Source of the DNA: Hyphomicrobiales bacterium
GTDB taxonomy: Bacteria > Pseudomonadota > Alphaproteobacteria > Rhizobiales > Beijerinckiaceae
Reading direction: 5' to 3'
DNA length: 64,000 bases
Assembly (NCBI GenBank): GCA_900473415.1
Contig: UCLR01000032.1
Span: 198,990-262,989, forward strand
Shown here one piece after another: positions 55,281-64,000 of this stretch. Below the pieces are notes generated by a model that did not search any database, was not told the origin of the DNA, and saw only the letters and a list, made by a program, of their open reading frames with translations. Position 1 is the stretch's first letter; each line of letters begins with the position of its first letter. The translations under genes and the position numbers were made by a program.

Positions 55281-55738
55281 CATCTTCGCCGAAGACGTTC
55301 TCGCGGAGCATCGCGGCCCTTGTTGCGGCGCTGGCGGCCTTCCTCGCCGTCTCCACGGGCACCGCGGCGCAGGACACCGCCGGGCGCCGGCAGGCACCAC
55401 CCGGCGCCCTGGTCTATTTCCATTACCCGCTCGACGGGCTGAGGGTGCCCGAGCGCTTCACCGTCCGCATCGGCCTGCGCAACATGGGCGTCGCGCCCGC
55501 CGGCATCGACCAGGCGCGGACCGGGCATCACCATCTGCTGATCGACACCGATCCCGGCCCGCCCGACCAGCCGATCCCGTCCGACTACAACAATATCCAT
55601 CTGGGCAACGGCCAGACCGAGGTCGTCGTCACCCTGCCGAAAGGGCGGCATACGCTGCAGCTTTTGGTGGGCGACCATCGTCATATTCCGCATGATCCGC
55701 CGGTGATGTCTCAGAAGATCACTGTCTACGTGCGTTGA
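55277..55738 (+). CDS. Exported single-domain DUF4399 protein
   Basis: 153 residues. Signal peptide (ALVAALAAFLAVSTGTAAQ) and one DUF4399 domain: VYFHYPLDGLRVPERFTVRI, RTGHHHLLIDTD, NNIHLGNGQTEVVVTLP, DHRHIPHDPPVMSQKITVYV. Closest to the third domain of the preceding protein (both have RIGLRNMGVAPAG-like text), consistent with tandem duplication. Translationally coupled (4-nt overlap). Confidence 0.87.
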   Translation: MTSSPKTFSRSIAALVAALAAFLAVSTGTAAQDTAGRRQAPPGALVYFHYPLDGLRVPERFTVRIGLRNMGVAPAGIDQARTGHHHLLIDTDPGPPDQPIPSDYNNIHLGNGQTEVVVTLPKGRHTLQLLVGDHRHIPHDPPVMSQKITVYVR

Positions 55739-55833
55739 AACAGGGACGTTCGAAAAGATGAGGATGCGCTCGCGAGGGAGGCGTATCCTGAGTCCGCCCT
55801 GACGAGGGGCGCTGGGAGGAGACGATCAGAAGC

Positions 55834-57576
55834 ATGGCCTGGCTGCTGTCCCTCATCCTTGCCGTCGCGCTGCAGGCGCTGTGCGTCCTGCCCGGACTAG
55901 CGCAGCAGGACGCACCGCCTCCGGCGCGTGTGGCGCTCGTCGTCGCCAACGGCTCCTATCCGCAGGCCGGGTTTCCCGGCGCGATCGAGGATGGGCGGGC
56001 CGTCGCCGCCACCCTGCGCGAGGGCGGCTTCGATGTCGTCTCGGTCGAGGATGCCGGCCGCCCCGAGTTGCGCCGGGCCATCGCCGCCTTCGCCGGCAAG
56101 CTGAAACGCGGCTCCGAGGCGGTCGTGTTCTATACCGGCCATGCCCTCCAACAGCGCGGGCGCAATTTTCTGGTGCCCGTGCCGCCGCAGAATGCGGAGC
56201 AGGATGCCGTGGACCTCGACGAGTTGATCGACCCGTTGATCATCGCCCGGCCGACCAGCGCCTTCGTCTTCATCGACGCCAGCCGCGACAACCCCTGGCA
56301 GCCGCCCGGCCGTGGCCTGCTGGCGGTCGAGCCGCTGGAGCGGATCGCCGTGATGTTCTCGGCCGCGCCGGGCAAGACGGTCACGGACACCGGCGCGCGC
56401 GCCAGCCGCACCGTCGACGAATGGCTGAAGGCAATCCGCACGCCCAATCTCGACATGGCCGCGGCCGCAAAGCGCGCGCAGGACGCCATCGCCCGCGCCA
56501 CCCGGCGGACCCAATTGCCCTGGCTCTCCTCGGAGCCGCCTGCTGGCCTCGTCGTCACACGGCCGGCCACGGTCGCGCAGAGCAACCGCGCCGTGATCCC
56601 GCCACTCGAAGGGAAAAGCGCCCCGCCTGACGCCTATGAGCTCGCTTTCTGGGAGACGATCCGCAACAGCGAGAGCTCGGCCGAATACCGCGCCTACCTC
56701 GACGCCTATCCGAACGGCCGCTTCGCCTCGCTCGCCCGCGCACGCGAGCAGCTCTACCGGGCGAAGCCGTCTTCCTCCGCGCCGCCGCCCGCAGCCACCG
56801 CCGCCGTCACCGCCCCGCTGACACCAGCGCCTCCCCCGCCTGCGGCCTCTGCTGCGCCAGCCGGTCCCAACACGCTGCGCGACTGCAACGGCTGCCCGGA
56901 GATCGCGGCGATCCCCAGCGGCAGCTTCCAGATGGGCTCCAACGACCTCTACGAGTTCGAGAAGCCGGTGCACGCCGTCACGGTCCGCGCCTTCTATCTC
57001 GGCACGCGCGAGGTCACCTATGAGGAATGGGACCTCTGCATCGACCAGGGCGGCTGCAGCTATCGCCCCGACGATCGCGGCCTCGGGCGCGGAAAGCGCC
57101 CCGTCGCCGACATCCACTGGAACGACGCCAACGCCTATCTCGCCTGGCTCTCGACGCGGACTGGCAAGCGCTACCGCCTGCCGACAGAGAGCGAGTGGGA
57201 ATACGCCGCGCGCGCCGGCACGACGACCACCTATCCCTGGGGCGAGGCGATGGTGAAGGATCGGGCCAACTGCAACGGCTGCACCGACCAGCCGCGTCGG
57301 GCCACCGTGGCGGTCGGCCAGTTCCCTCCCAATGGCTTCGGGCTTTACGACATGGCCGGCAACGCAGCCGAATGGGTGGCTGATTGCTGGAGCGACAACT
57401 ACCGCACCGCGCCACGCGACGGCAGCGCCTCCAGCGTTCCGACCTGTCGCGAACGGGTGTTGCGCGGCGGCTCGTTCAACAACGACCCGCGCTATCTGCG
57501 CTCGGCTGCCCGCTTCAAATATGACGCCGATGTGCGCTTCTACACCAACGGCTTCCGCGTCGCGCGGGAGCCCTGA
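55834..57576 (+). CDS. Secreted caspase-like/SUMF1-fold fusion lacking catalytic Cys residues
   Basis: 580 residues. Signal peptide (LILAVALQALCVLPGLA), a caspase fold (about 30-240) with His103 in FYTGHALQQ but Ser150 in FIDASRDNP where the protease has Cys, a helical spacer and Pro/Ala linker (about 275-340), then a SUMF1/FGE-like domain (about 345-580: IPSGSFQMGS, EVTYEEWDLCIDQ, PVADIHWNDANAYLAWLS, YRLPTESEWEYAAR, YDMAGNAAEWVADCW, RVLRGGSFNND). The FGE Cys pair after RGGS is missing (PRYLRSAARF), so it is not a sulfatase maturase. Probably a periplasmic structural or ligand-binding protein (inference). Confidence 0.83.
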   Translation: MAWLLSLILAVALQALCVLPGLAQQDAPPPARVALVVANGSYPQAGFPGAIEDGRAVAATLREGGFDVVSVEDAGRPELRRAIAAFAGKLKRGSEAVVFYTGHALQQRGRNFLVPVPPQNAEQDAVDLDELIDPLIIARPTSAFVFIDASRDNPWQPPGRGLLAVEPLERIAVMFSAAPGKTVTDTGARASRTVDEWLKAIRTPNLDMAAAAKRAQDAIARATRRTQLPWLSSEPPAGLVVTRPATVAQSNRAVIPPLEGKSAPPDAYELAFWETIRNSESSAEYRAYLDAYPNGRFASLARAREQLYRAKPSSSAPPPAATAAVTAPLTPAPPPPAASAAPAGPNTLRDCNGCPEIAAIPSGSFQMGSNDLYEFEKPVHAVTVRAFYLGTREVTYEEWDLCIDQGGCSYRPDDRGLGRGKRPVADIHWNDANAYLAWLSTRTGKRYRLPTESEWEYAARAGTTTTYPWGEAMVKDRANCNGCTDQPRRATVAVGQFPPNGFGLYDMAGNAAEWVADCWSDNYRTAPRDGSASSVPTCRERVLRGGSFNNDPRYLRSAARFKYDADVRFYTNGFRVAREP

Positions 57577-57611
57577 GGCCTGTTGCGGCGCCTAACCGGC
57601 ACCGCTGCCCC

Positions 57612-57911
57612 TCAGGCGGCGTGGTGATCGCGTGTCGCCTGCTCCTCGGCGAATCGCAGGCGGCTCTCGGCCGTATTCGGCAGGGCGCGTCGCGCGAGCC
57701 AGTCCAGGAACTTCTCCGGACGAATGGTCACGATCTGCAGGGCACGGCCACGGGCGAGCCAGGTATTGATGACGGACATCGCGTCACGATGCCAGACGTC
57801 GTAGTCGGACGGCATCGCGTCGCGATCATCCGCGAGCTCCCAGAGCTTCGTGAAGTCCTCGCGCTCATACCAAGGGATAGCGATCGTATAGGCGTCTGCG
57901 GTCGGTTTCAT
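57612..57911 (-). CDS. Conserved hypothetical small cytoplasmic protein
   Basis: 99 residues. No signal peptide or membrane segment. Visible segments: YTIAIPWYEREDFTKLWELADD, DYDVWHRDAMSVINTWLARG, and a helical end EQATRDHHAA. No named family recognised. The ATG at 57911 has GGAAGA about 13 nt upstream. It lies between the caspase-like and a small membrane protein gene, both convergent or tandem. Confidence 0.55.
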   Translation of the reverse strand: MKPTADAYTIAIPWYEREDFTKLWELADDRDAMPSDYDVWHRDAMSVINTWLARGRALQIVTIRPEKFLDWLARRALPNTAESRLRFAEEQATRDHHAA

Positions 57912-58011
57912 CGCGAAGCCGATCTTCCGCGCAACGCGCGGAGCTTGAGAACGCCGACCGTCCCGATGAAAGCCAGCCCGCTGCCAGTAGCGCCCATCTC
58001 GCTCGCCATTG

Positions 58012-58173
58012 TCAACTTACCCGGACATCCCATGTGGCAGACCGAACTGCAGAGGGTGGGCCAGCTGGAAGGGGCGGCGTCAGGAAGACGAAGCCCGCCG
58101 CCACCGCGATCACGCCGATCACTGCGAGCCACAGCCAGAAGTCGAGCGGCGGGCGTTTTTTGCGACGATCCAT
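58012..58173 (-). CDS. Small single-pass membrane protein downstream of ligD
   Basis: 53 residues: basic N-terminus (MDRRKKRPPLD), one transmembrane helix (FWLWLAVIGVIAVAAGFVFL) and a short Pro/Ser tail. Same strand as ligD, 39 nt downstream, so possibly in its transcription unit. The compact positive-inside topology looks real, but it has no recognised family and is short. Confidence 0.5.
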   Translation of the reverse strand: MDRRKKRPPLDFWLWLAVIGVIAVAAGFVFLTPPLPAGPPSAVRSATWDVRVS

Positions 58174-58212
58174 ATTCTAGCAATGCGGTTCGTCGGACGA
58201 GGTTCCCGGGCG

Positions 58213-60732
58213 TCATTTCGCCGTCAGCGCGCAGGCGGGCCGGAAGAAGTCGCGCCATTCTTCGGGCAATACCGGACCACTCTTGTCGCCAACCGTGATG
58301 CCGTTCGGCGCGATGCGATCAAGGTCCGCCCAGGCGATCGGACAGGCGATCGACGCACCCGGCCGCGCCCGCGTCGAAAACGGCGCGATGGCCGTCGCAC
58401 CGCGCCCATTGCGCAGATAGTCGATGAAGATGCGCCCGCGCCGCGCCTTCTTCGAGAGCGTCGCCGTGTAGAGCTTGGGCTCGGCCTGCGCCATCGCCTG
58501 CGCGAAATCCCGGGCGAAATCCTTGACCTCGTCCCAGGCGGCCTTGGGCTTGAGGGGCAGCACGACATGATAGCCCTTGCCGCCCGAGACCTTGAGCAAG
58601 CTCTCGAAGCCGAGTTCCTTCAGATGCGCCCTGACCGTCGACGCCGCCGCGCGGACGCGCGCGAGCGGCACGCCGTCATCGGGATCGAGGTCGAAGATGA
58701 CCTGGTCGGGCGTCTCGATCGCCGCGACCGTCGCGCCCCAGAGATGGATCTCGACCGTGCCGAGCTGCACCAGCGCGGCGAGCCCGTCGAAATCATGGAT
58801 ATGGATCAGCTCCTCGCCGTCGCTGTCCTTCGTCTTGCGGATGGCTTCGGGCGTGCCCGGACCGGCATGTTTCTGGAAGAAGCGCTGGCCCTCGATCCCG
58901 CTGGGCGCGCGCACGAGGCTCAGCGGCCGGTCGATAACGAAGGGCTCCATCAGCGACCACACTTGGGCGTAGTAGTCCAGCAGCCCCTGCTTAGTCAGGC
59001 CGACATCGGGCCAGAGTGGCTTGTCTGGATTGCTCAGCTTCACGCTCGTCTTCGCCGCGGCAGCTTTCGCCTTCGCGGCGCTCCCTTTCGCTGGCCGTTC
59101 CGGCTCCGACGCGGCCGGCGCCTCGGCGACGATCTCCTCGGCCGGTTTGTCCTCGCGTAGGCCAAGGAAGGAAGCATGGCGCAAGGTCCGCGATGCCGTC
59201 CAGGCCCGGAACTCGACCTCCGCGACGAGCTCGGGCTTGACCCAGACCACACCGCGTTCCCGGGCAGCCGGCCCCTTGAAGGGCGAAGCTTCGCTTTTCA
59301 ATGCGTCGAGCTTCGTCTTCAGGGCGGCCGCGGACTTGCCCGTAAAGCCCGTACCGACGCGCCCGGAGGGCTTGAGCTCCCCATCCTCGTAATAGCCGGT
59401 GACGATCGAGCGCAGCGTCCGTCCCGATGCCTCGGAGGGGACATAGCCGGCGATGACGAATTCCTGGCGCTGCGAACATTTCGACTTGATCCAGCTGCGC
59501 CCACGCCCGCTGCGATAAGGCGCGTCCGCGCGCTTGGAGACCACGCCTTCGAGCCCCATCCGGCAGGCATGGCTCAGCATCGTCTGGCCCGGCTCGACGA
59601 AGTGCTCGCTGTAGCGCAGCGAGCTGTCAGTCGGCAGGCCCTGCAGCAGCAGTTGCAGCCGTTCCTTGCGGGCAAGCAAGGGCTCGTCGCGCAGATCCTC
59701 GCCGTCGAGATGCAGCAGGTCGAATGCGAAATAGACGAGGCCTGCCGTGCGCCCATCGGAGAGCGCCTCCTGCAGGGCCGAGAAGGAGGAGATGCCGGCC
59801 TCGCCCAGCGCCACGACCTCACCGTCCATCAGCGCCGTCTCGCAAGGCAGTCCGCCGAGCGCGGCGACGAGCGCCTTGCCGAAGCGTACCGTCCAATCGA
59901 GCCCCGAGCGGGTCAGCAGCTTGACCTGGCCACGCTTGATGCGCGCCTGCAGCCGGTAGCCGTCGAACTTGACCTCATGCAGCCAGCCCTCGCCGGCCGG
60001 CGGCTTCTCCTGCAGCGTGGCGAGGCAGGGCTCGACGAAATCCGGCAGTTCGGCCTCATCGGCTTTCCGCCTGGTCTTCGTCGTCTTGGTCGTTGCCTTG
60101 GCCGTCGCCGCGCGCTGGGGGGGCTTCGTCGTGCCCCAGACCTGCCCCTTCGCCTCGTCGGTGCCGATCGCCTCGACCGAGAGCCCGGTCTTCACCGAAT
60201 CCGGTTCCGTCTCCAGGATGTCCTCGTCGGTCCGCGCGAATTCGTCCTCGGACTTGATCAGCAGCCAGTTGTCGCGCTTCTCGCCGCGGCGCGGCTTCAA
60301 CCGCACCATATGCCAGCGGCCATGCAGCTTGTGGCCCTCGAGCGTGAAGGCGAGGTGGCCCTTCTCCATCCCGGCGGCGGGATCGCCCTCCGGCTGCCAG
60401 CGGCCCTCATCCCAGATGATGACGGAGCCGGCGCCGTACTGCCCAGCGGGGATCGTCCCCTCGAAGGCGCCGTATTCGATCGGATGGTCCTCGACATGCA
60501 CGGCGAGCCGCTTCTCGGCCGGATCGAGGCTCGGCCCTCGCGTCACCGCCCAGGACCAGAGCACGCCGTCATGCTCGAGTCTGAGATCGTAATGCAGGCG
60601 CCGGGCCGCATGCTTGTGGATGACGAAGGCCCCGCCCTCTCCCGCCTTTGCCGTCTGCCGCCGCGCCGCGCCCTTGGGCTCCCGCGTGAGGGAGAAGTCG
60701 CGCCTGGAGCGGTAGAGATCGAGCGTCGACAT
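58213..60732 (-). CDS. ligD: ATP-dependent DNA ligase D (phosphoesterase-ligase-polymerase)
   Basis: 839 residues, the length and domain order of Pseudomonas LigD. Phosphoesterase domain (1-190) with His41, His47, Asp49, Arg51, His83 and Tyr87; ligase domain (about 230-530) with the KxDG nucleotidylation motif EVKFDGYRL; polymerase/primase domain (about 560-839) with FDLDPDDG metal Asp pair and GKGYHVVLPL. Acts with Ku in non-homologous end joining. The ku gene precedes it on the same strand by 31 nt, forming an operon. Confidence 0.95.
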   Translation of the reverse strand: MSTLDLYRSRRDFSLTREPKGAARRQTAKAGEGGAFVIHKHAARRLHYDLRLEHDGVLWSWAVTRGPSLDPAEKRLAVHVEDHPIEYGAFEGTIPAGQYGAGSVIIWDEGRWQPEGDPAAGMEKGHLAFTLEGHKLHGRWHMVRLKPRRGEKRDNWLLIKSEDEFARTDEDILETEPDSVKTGLSVEAIGTDEAKGQVWGTTKPPQRAATAKATTKTTKTRRKADEAELPDFVEPCLATLQEKPPAGEGWLHEVKFDGYRLQARIKRGQVKLLTRSGLDWTVRFGKALVAALGGLPCETALMDGEVVALGEAGISSFSALQEALSDGRTAGLVYFAFDLLHLDGEDLRDEPLLARKERLQLLLQGLPTDSSLRYSEHFVEPGQTMLSHACRMGLEGVVSKRADAPYRSGRGRSWIKSKCSQRQEFVIAGYVPSEASGRTLRSIVTGYYEDGELKPSGRVGTGFTGKSAAALKTKLDALKSEASPFKGPAARERGVVWVKPELVAEVEFRAWTASRTLRHASFLGLREDKPAEEIVAEAPAASEPERPAKGSAAKAKAAAAKTSVKLSNPDKPLWPDVGLTKQGLLDYYAQVWSLMEPFVIDRPLSLVRAPSGIEGQRFFQKHAGPGTPEAIRKTKDSDGEELIHIHDFDGLAALVQLGTVEIHLWGATVAAIETPDQVIFDLDPDDGVPLARVRAAASTVRAHLKELGFESLLKVSGGKGYHVVLPLKPKAAWDEVKDFARDFAQAMAQAEPKLYTATLSKKARRGRIFIDYLRNGRGATAIAPFSTRARPGASIACPIAWADLDRIAPNGITVGDKSGPVLPEEWRDFFRPACALTAK

Positions 60733-60763
60733 CCGCGTTTCTCCCGCGTGCGATCAGGTCGGT

Positions 60764-61621
60764 TCAGGCGCGTTTGCGGGCCTTGGCCGGAGCGCGCTTC
60801 CCACCCGGCTTCGACTTCGACTTCGATCGCGATGCCTCGCCGTCCTCTCCCGCCAGGCTCTTCTTCAACGCCTCGAACAGGTTGACGACATTGGCCGGCC
60901 GCTCCGCCGCCTGCACGACCGGGGGCTTGCGCCCCTTCTGCTTGGCCTGGATCAGCTCCAGCAGCGCGTCCTCATAGCGATCCTCGAAGCCGGAGGGATC
61001 GAACTTTGCCTGCTTCTTCTCGATGATGTGGGTGGCCAGCTCGATCAGTTCCGGATCGCTCTTGCGCTTGCCGAGGCCCTCGAAGACGTCCTCAGGCTTC
61101 CGGACCGTCTTGTCGTAGCGCAGCGTCGTCAGCAGCAGCCCCTCCTCGAAGGGCTCGATCATCACCGGCCGCTCCCGGCGATAGAGCACGATCCGCGCGA
61201 TCCCGGCCTTCTTCTGCCGGGCCATCGCCTCGCGGATCACGCCGAAAGCCTCCTCCGAGACCTCGTCGGCGGGCGTGACGTAATAGGGCGTGTCGAAATA
61301 GATCTGCGGAATGTCGGCGCGGTCGACGAAGCTCTCGATCGAGAGCGTATGCGAGGATTCGATCTGGACGGACTCGATCTCGTCCTCCTCGATCAGGAGA
61401 TATTCCTCGTCCCCGATCTCGTAGCCCTTGACCTCGTCCTCGTCGGCGACCGGCTTGCCGGTGACGCTGTCGATATATTGCCGCCGCACCGTATTGCCGG
61501 TCTTGCGGTTGATGACGCGGAAGGAAACCTTCTCGGCGTTGCTCGTCGCGCCCGTCAGCTCGACCGCGCAGGCGACGAGCGAGAGCTTGAGGTAACCCTT
61601 CCAGGACGGGCGCGGGGCCAT
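60764..61621 (-). CDS. ku: Ku protein for non-homologous end joining
   Basis: 285 residues. Bacterial Ku beta-barrel/bridge: RPSWKGYLKLSLVACAVELT, YEIGDEEYLLIEEDEIESV, IYFDTPYYVTPADE, MARQKKAGIARIVL, then a C-terminal extension rich in Lys/Arg/Ser (about 245-285) typical of LigD-recruiting Ku. Binds double-strand ends and recruits LigD. The ATG at 61621 starts the conserved part; 61645 is eight codons further upstream. Confidence 0.94.
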   Translation of the reverse strand: MAPRPSWKGYLKLSLVACAVELTGATSNAEKVSFRVINRKTGNTVRRQYIDSVTGKPVADEDEVKGYEIGDEEYLLIEEDEIESVQIESSHTLSIESFVDRADIPQIYFDTPYYVTPADEVSEEAFGVIREAMARQKKAGIARIVLYRRERPVMIEPFEEGLLLTTLRYDKTVRKPEDVFEGLGKRKSDPELIELATHIIEKKQAKFDPSGFEDRYEDALLELIQAKQKGRKPPVVQAAERPANVVNLFEALKKSLAGEDGEASRSKSKSKPGGKRAPAKARKRA

Positions 61622-61734
61622 CACGCCACCCGCGCGCCAGTGCAATCCATCATCGCCCGTCTCCCGTCATGCCTTCACCAGAACGGCGAGGGGAGCCAGG
61701 AGTTCCGGCAGGCGCTTTGCCGACCGAAGATAGT

Positions 61735-63357
61735 CTAGGCAGCGACCAGCCTGTTGCCGACGGAAGGCTGCCTGACGGGACCGTTCTCCGTGCGGAAATG
61801 AGCGAGCAGCCGGGTGAGTTGCTCGACCTGCTCGGCGAGCGCCGCCGAGGAGGCCGAGCTTTCCTCGGCCAGGGCGGCGTTCTGCTGGGTCATCTCGTCC
61901 ATGCGGGAGACGGTGCGGCTCATCTCGTCGATGCCGCGGGACTGCTCGGTCGAGGCCGCGGAAACCTCCACGACACGCTCCGTGACGGTGCCGGACGCCT
62001 GCACGATCTGGCCGAGCGTGTCGCCGGACTCGCGCACGAGCCGGACCCCGTTCAGCACCTGCTCATTGGCCTCCGAGACCAGCTTGCCGATGTCCTTCGC
62101 TGCCTCGCTCGAGCGCTGGGCCAGGACGCGCACCTCGGAGGCGACCACCGCGAAGCCCTTGCCGGACTCGCCCGCCCGCGCCGCCTCGACGGCCGCGTTC
62201 AGCGCCAGCAGATTGGTCTGGAAGGCGATGTCCTCGATGACGCTGTTGATATCCGCGATCTTCTTCGAGGAGGCCTCGATGATGTTCATGGCCTCGACCG
62301 CGGAGCCGACGATGCGGCCGCCGTTCTCAGCGGCGTCCGCGGCATCCCGCGCAAGCTCCGCGGTGCGGCGGGAGGCGTCGGAGGACTGCTTCACGGATGC
62401 GGCAAGCTCCTCTGTCGCCGCCGCCGTCTCCTGCAGGGCATGGACCTGCTCTTCGGTGCGCTTGGCGAGATCGGTCGAGCCGACATCGATCTCCGCCGAC
62501 GCGCTGCGGATCGCCGTCGTCGCGACCGCGACACCTGAGACCACCTCGCACAGCGTCGAGACCGACCGGTTGAAATCCGCCCTGAGCTGCTCGTATTCGG
62601 GCGGGAACGCCCTTTCGAGGCGGACGGTCAGGTTGCCGCGCGCCAGCTCGGACAGGCCCGTCGCAAGCCCGGAAACCACCTCGGAGCGCTCGCGCTCGAC
62701 CGACTTCTGCAGCTCCTCGGTCTCCTGCGAAGCCGAGGCTTGCGCCTCGCGCGCCTGCTGCGCGGCGCCGAGCGCCGATTCCGCATCCTTCTGCGCCGCT
62801 GCCGCGACCCCGACCGCATCCTCGGCCCGCGCCCGCGAATGCTCCGAGGCCGCCAGCGTGGTGCGGATCATGTGGACGGCCCAGCACAACGTCACCGCCT
62901 CTGCGACCAGGATGACCGCATGAAGCACGACGCGACCGAGATCGCCATTGCCGGGAAAGACGGCCGCCGGGATGAAGACCGACAGTGACAGGTGATGGAC
63001 CGCGACCACCGCCGTCGCGGCCAGGATGACGCCCACCTCGCAGAAGGCAATCAGCATGGCGAGCGCGGCGAAGTAGGCCATGTGCATGTCGATCTGCCAG
63101 GGGTGCCCCTGCAGCGCGGCAACCGAGAGCGAGACCTGGATCATGAGCGCGACCGCGAGCCCCACCGCCCCGATGACGGCGCTGCGGCTCGCTGCCCACA
63201 GCACTGAGCCCGCCCCGGCGATGGCCGCCGCGACCAGCATGGTCGCGAAGCCCGTGCCTGCGGCATGGCCCGCCAGGCCGACCACCGCGACGAAAACCCA
63301 GTTCACCGTCGCGATGAAGCGCCCGGCCAGGGTCTGGATCTTCGAAATCTTGTCCAT
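61735..63357 (-). CDS. Methyl-accepting chemotaxis protein with six-helix membrane sensor
   Basis: 540 residues. N-terminal membrane domain with about six helices (residues about 15-170), including [18 protein letters not shown] and [19 protein letters not shown], a type of integral sensor found in alphaproteobacteria. HAMP-like linker (about 220-270) and MCP signalling domain with the highly conserved hairpin [20 protein letters not shown] and [22 protein letters not shown]. It would signal to CheA. The ATG at 63357 overlaps the stop of the upstream gene by 1 nt. Confidence 0.92.
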   Translation of the reverse strand: MDKISKIQTLAGRFIATVNWVFVAVVGLAGHAAGTGFATMLVAAAIAGAGSVLWAASRSAVIGAVGLAVALMIQVSLSVAALQGHPWQIDMHMAYFAALAMLIAFCEVGVILAATAVVAVHHLSLSVFIPAAVFPGNGDLGRVVLHAVILVAEAVTLCWAVHMIRTTLAASEHSRARAEDAVGVAAAAQKDAESALGAAQQAREAQASASQETEELQKSVERERSEVVSGLATGLSELARGNLTVRLERAFPPEYEQLRADFNRSVSTLCEVVSGVAVATTAIRSASAEIDVGSTDLAKRTEEQVHALQETAAATEELAASVKQSSDASRRTAELARDAADAAENGGRIVGSAVEAMNIIEASSKKIADINSVIEDIAFQTNLLALNAAVEAARAGESGKGFAVVASEVRVLAQRSSEAAKDIGKLVSEANEQVLNGVRLVRESGDTLGQIVQASGTVTERVVEVSAASTEQSRGIDEMSRTVSRMDEMTQQNAALAEESSASSAALAEQVEQLTRLLAHFRTENGPVRQPSVGNRLVAA

Positions 63358-63689
63358 CAGACCAGCCTCGTGATGCACGCTGCGGCGCCGAAGGCGTCCA
63401 GCGTGAGAAAAGCGCCGGCCGATCTGAGCCGCGCCGAGACATCGCCGTCCGTGCGGCGGACGACGACGATGAAAGGAAAGGCGCCGACGCGCTGGACATT
63501 CCCCGCCTGCGCGGCGGCGGCCAGCGCCTGCGAGGCGGACCACCAGGGCGGGAAGACGCCGGCCGCGAACTCAGGCTGCAGCGGCTGCGCCGCCATGAGC
63601 GGGACCGCGAGCAGGCCCGCGAGAAGCGTGGCTCCCGACGTCAGGGAGAGGAAAAAGCGCATGGGGACTTGGACCGCCGCGAACGCCAT
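63357..63689 (-). CDS. Small exported protein of unknown function coupled to the chemotaxis receptor
   Basis: 110 residues if started at the ATG 63689. A signal peptide ([26 protein letters not shown] from the inner ATG at 63662, or the longer form) suggests export. Mature part has [17 protein letters not shown] and [17 protein letters not shown]; no named domain. Its stop TGA overlaps the receptor ATG (TGATG), so the two are translationally coupled. It may be a periplasmic ligand-binding partner of the receptor (inference). Start uncertain. Confidence 0.55.
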   Translation of the reverse strand: MAFAAVQVPMRFFLSLTSGATLLAGLLAVPLMAAQPLQPEFAAGVFPPWWSASQALAAAAQAGNVQRVGAFPFIVVVRRTDGDVSARLRSAGAFLTLDAFGAAACITRLV

Positions 63690-63815
63690 TGCCTTACGTA
63701 GGGATGGTGAAGATTTGGTTATACGCAAGCGGGCATGGTGAATCGCCGAGGCGCAGACAGCTGAGGTCGCGGCCGCTCGAAACGAGCAGCCGCGACCTCA
63801 GTGTGAACGTACTTC

Positions 63816-64000
63816 TCAGGACGCCGGGCAGGCCGCTCCGGTATCGGCCCAGGCCTGCATCAGCGCGCCGAACTCCGCCGCCGTGCCCGGCGCCGGCTCC
63901 CGCCCCCTGCCCGGATGCCAGGCCCAAAGCACCAGCGTGTCGGTGGTGACATGCCTCACCAGCGCTGCGAGGTCGCGGCTGCCGTTGCGGTTCTGGTCTT
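63816..64000 (-). CDS. 3' end of an unidentified gene (cut by window edge)
   Basis: About 60 residues visible, ending at a TGA (63818-63816). Readable text includes RDLAALVRHVTTDTLVLWAW, HPGRGREPAPGT and AEFGALMQAW, ending in ACPAS. Codon use is coding-like. I do not recognise the family; the start lies beyond the window. Confidence 0.6.
   Translation of the reverse strand, partial: DQNRNGSRDLAALVRHVTTDTLVLWAWHPGRGREPAPGTAAEFGALMQAWADTGAACPAS

Noticed and set aside
55834..57576. Formylglycine-generating enzyme for sulfatase maturation
   Set aside because: The required Cys pair is missing and no sulfatase gene lies in the window.
52396..57576. Caspase-based antiphage defence island
   Set aside because: The caspase-like proteins have signal peptides and envelope neighbours; no sensor, gasdermin or nuclease partner is seen.

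Overview
The window is a GC-rich chromosomal segment of an alphaproteobacterium, most likely a member of the Hyphomicrobiales (Bosea-like by overall feel; this genus guess is inference). Supporting signs are a CpdR-type single-domain response regulator, a HisN-type phosphatase, a ROSE-like leader before an hsp20 gene, a candidate rhizobial-style small RNA, LigD/Ku end joining, and dispersed palindromes of the 'gggcttgacccggga' type. I see no prophage, insertion sequence, CRISPR array or rRNA operon; one tRNA-Val(GAC) is present.

Layout. 1-8.8 kb holds housekeeping genes: gltB (5' part only), a threonine aldolase, a proline-rich secreted protein, a small heat-shock protein, a lysophospholipase-like hydrolase convergent with and overlapping hisN, a candidate sRNA, an N-formylglutamate amidohydrolase, cpdR and tRNA-Val. 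8.8-19.2 kb is a catabolic island: a LysR regulator diverges from a DapA-fold aldolase-like gene, a bona fide 3-hydroxyanthranilate 3,4-dioxygenase, a complete branched-chain-type ABC importer (livKHMGF), a RidA-like/kynurenine-formamidase-like fusion and, after a palindromic repeat, an aldehyde dehydrogenase. Together they look like uptake and ring-cleavage catabolism of a 3-hydroxyanthranilate-like compound with no classical ACMS decarboxylase in the cluster. 19.3-23.9 kb is a tripartite MacAB-TolC-type exporter.

24.7-44.8 kb is a cell-surface glycan and type I secretion locus. Eleven tightly packed minus-strand genes (two GT4 paralogues, GT2-like proteins, two pyruvyltransferase-like paralogues, a secreted protein of unknown fold, a methyltransferase, a membrane-anchored coiled-coil protein and a small RTX-repeat protein) lie downstream of an HlyD adaptor and a PrtD-like ABC exporter. 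A MarR-like regulator diverges from the exporter over an AT-rich region with nested palindromes and overlaps another glycosyltransferase.

44.8-51.1 kb carries an HxlR regulator divergent from a six-gene operon (isochorismatase-like hydrolase, chloroperoxidase-like hydrolase, XapX protein, Tat-exported amidohydrolase with a Cys/His tail, DoxX protein, MFS exporter with an extra C-terminal domain). 51.1-57.6 kb groups envelope proteins: OmpA-like, a caspase-like protease with its His/Cys dyad, DUF4399 proteins (three-domain and single-domain), and a secreted caspase-like/SUMF1-fold protein lacking the catalytic cysteines. 57.6-64 kb has two small hypothetical genes, ligD-ku, and a methyl-accepting chemotaxis protein coupled to a small secreted protein; the last gene is cut by the window edge.
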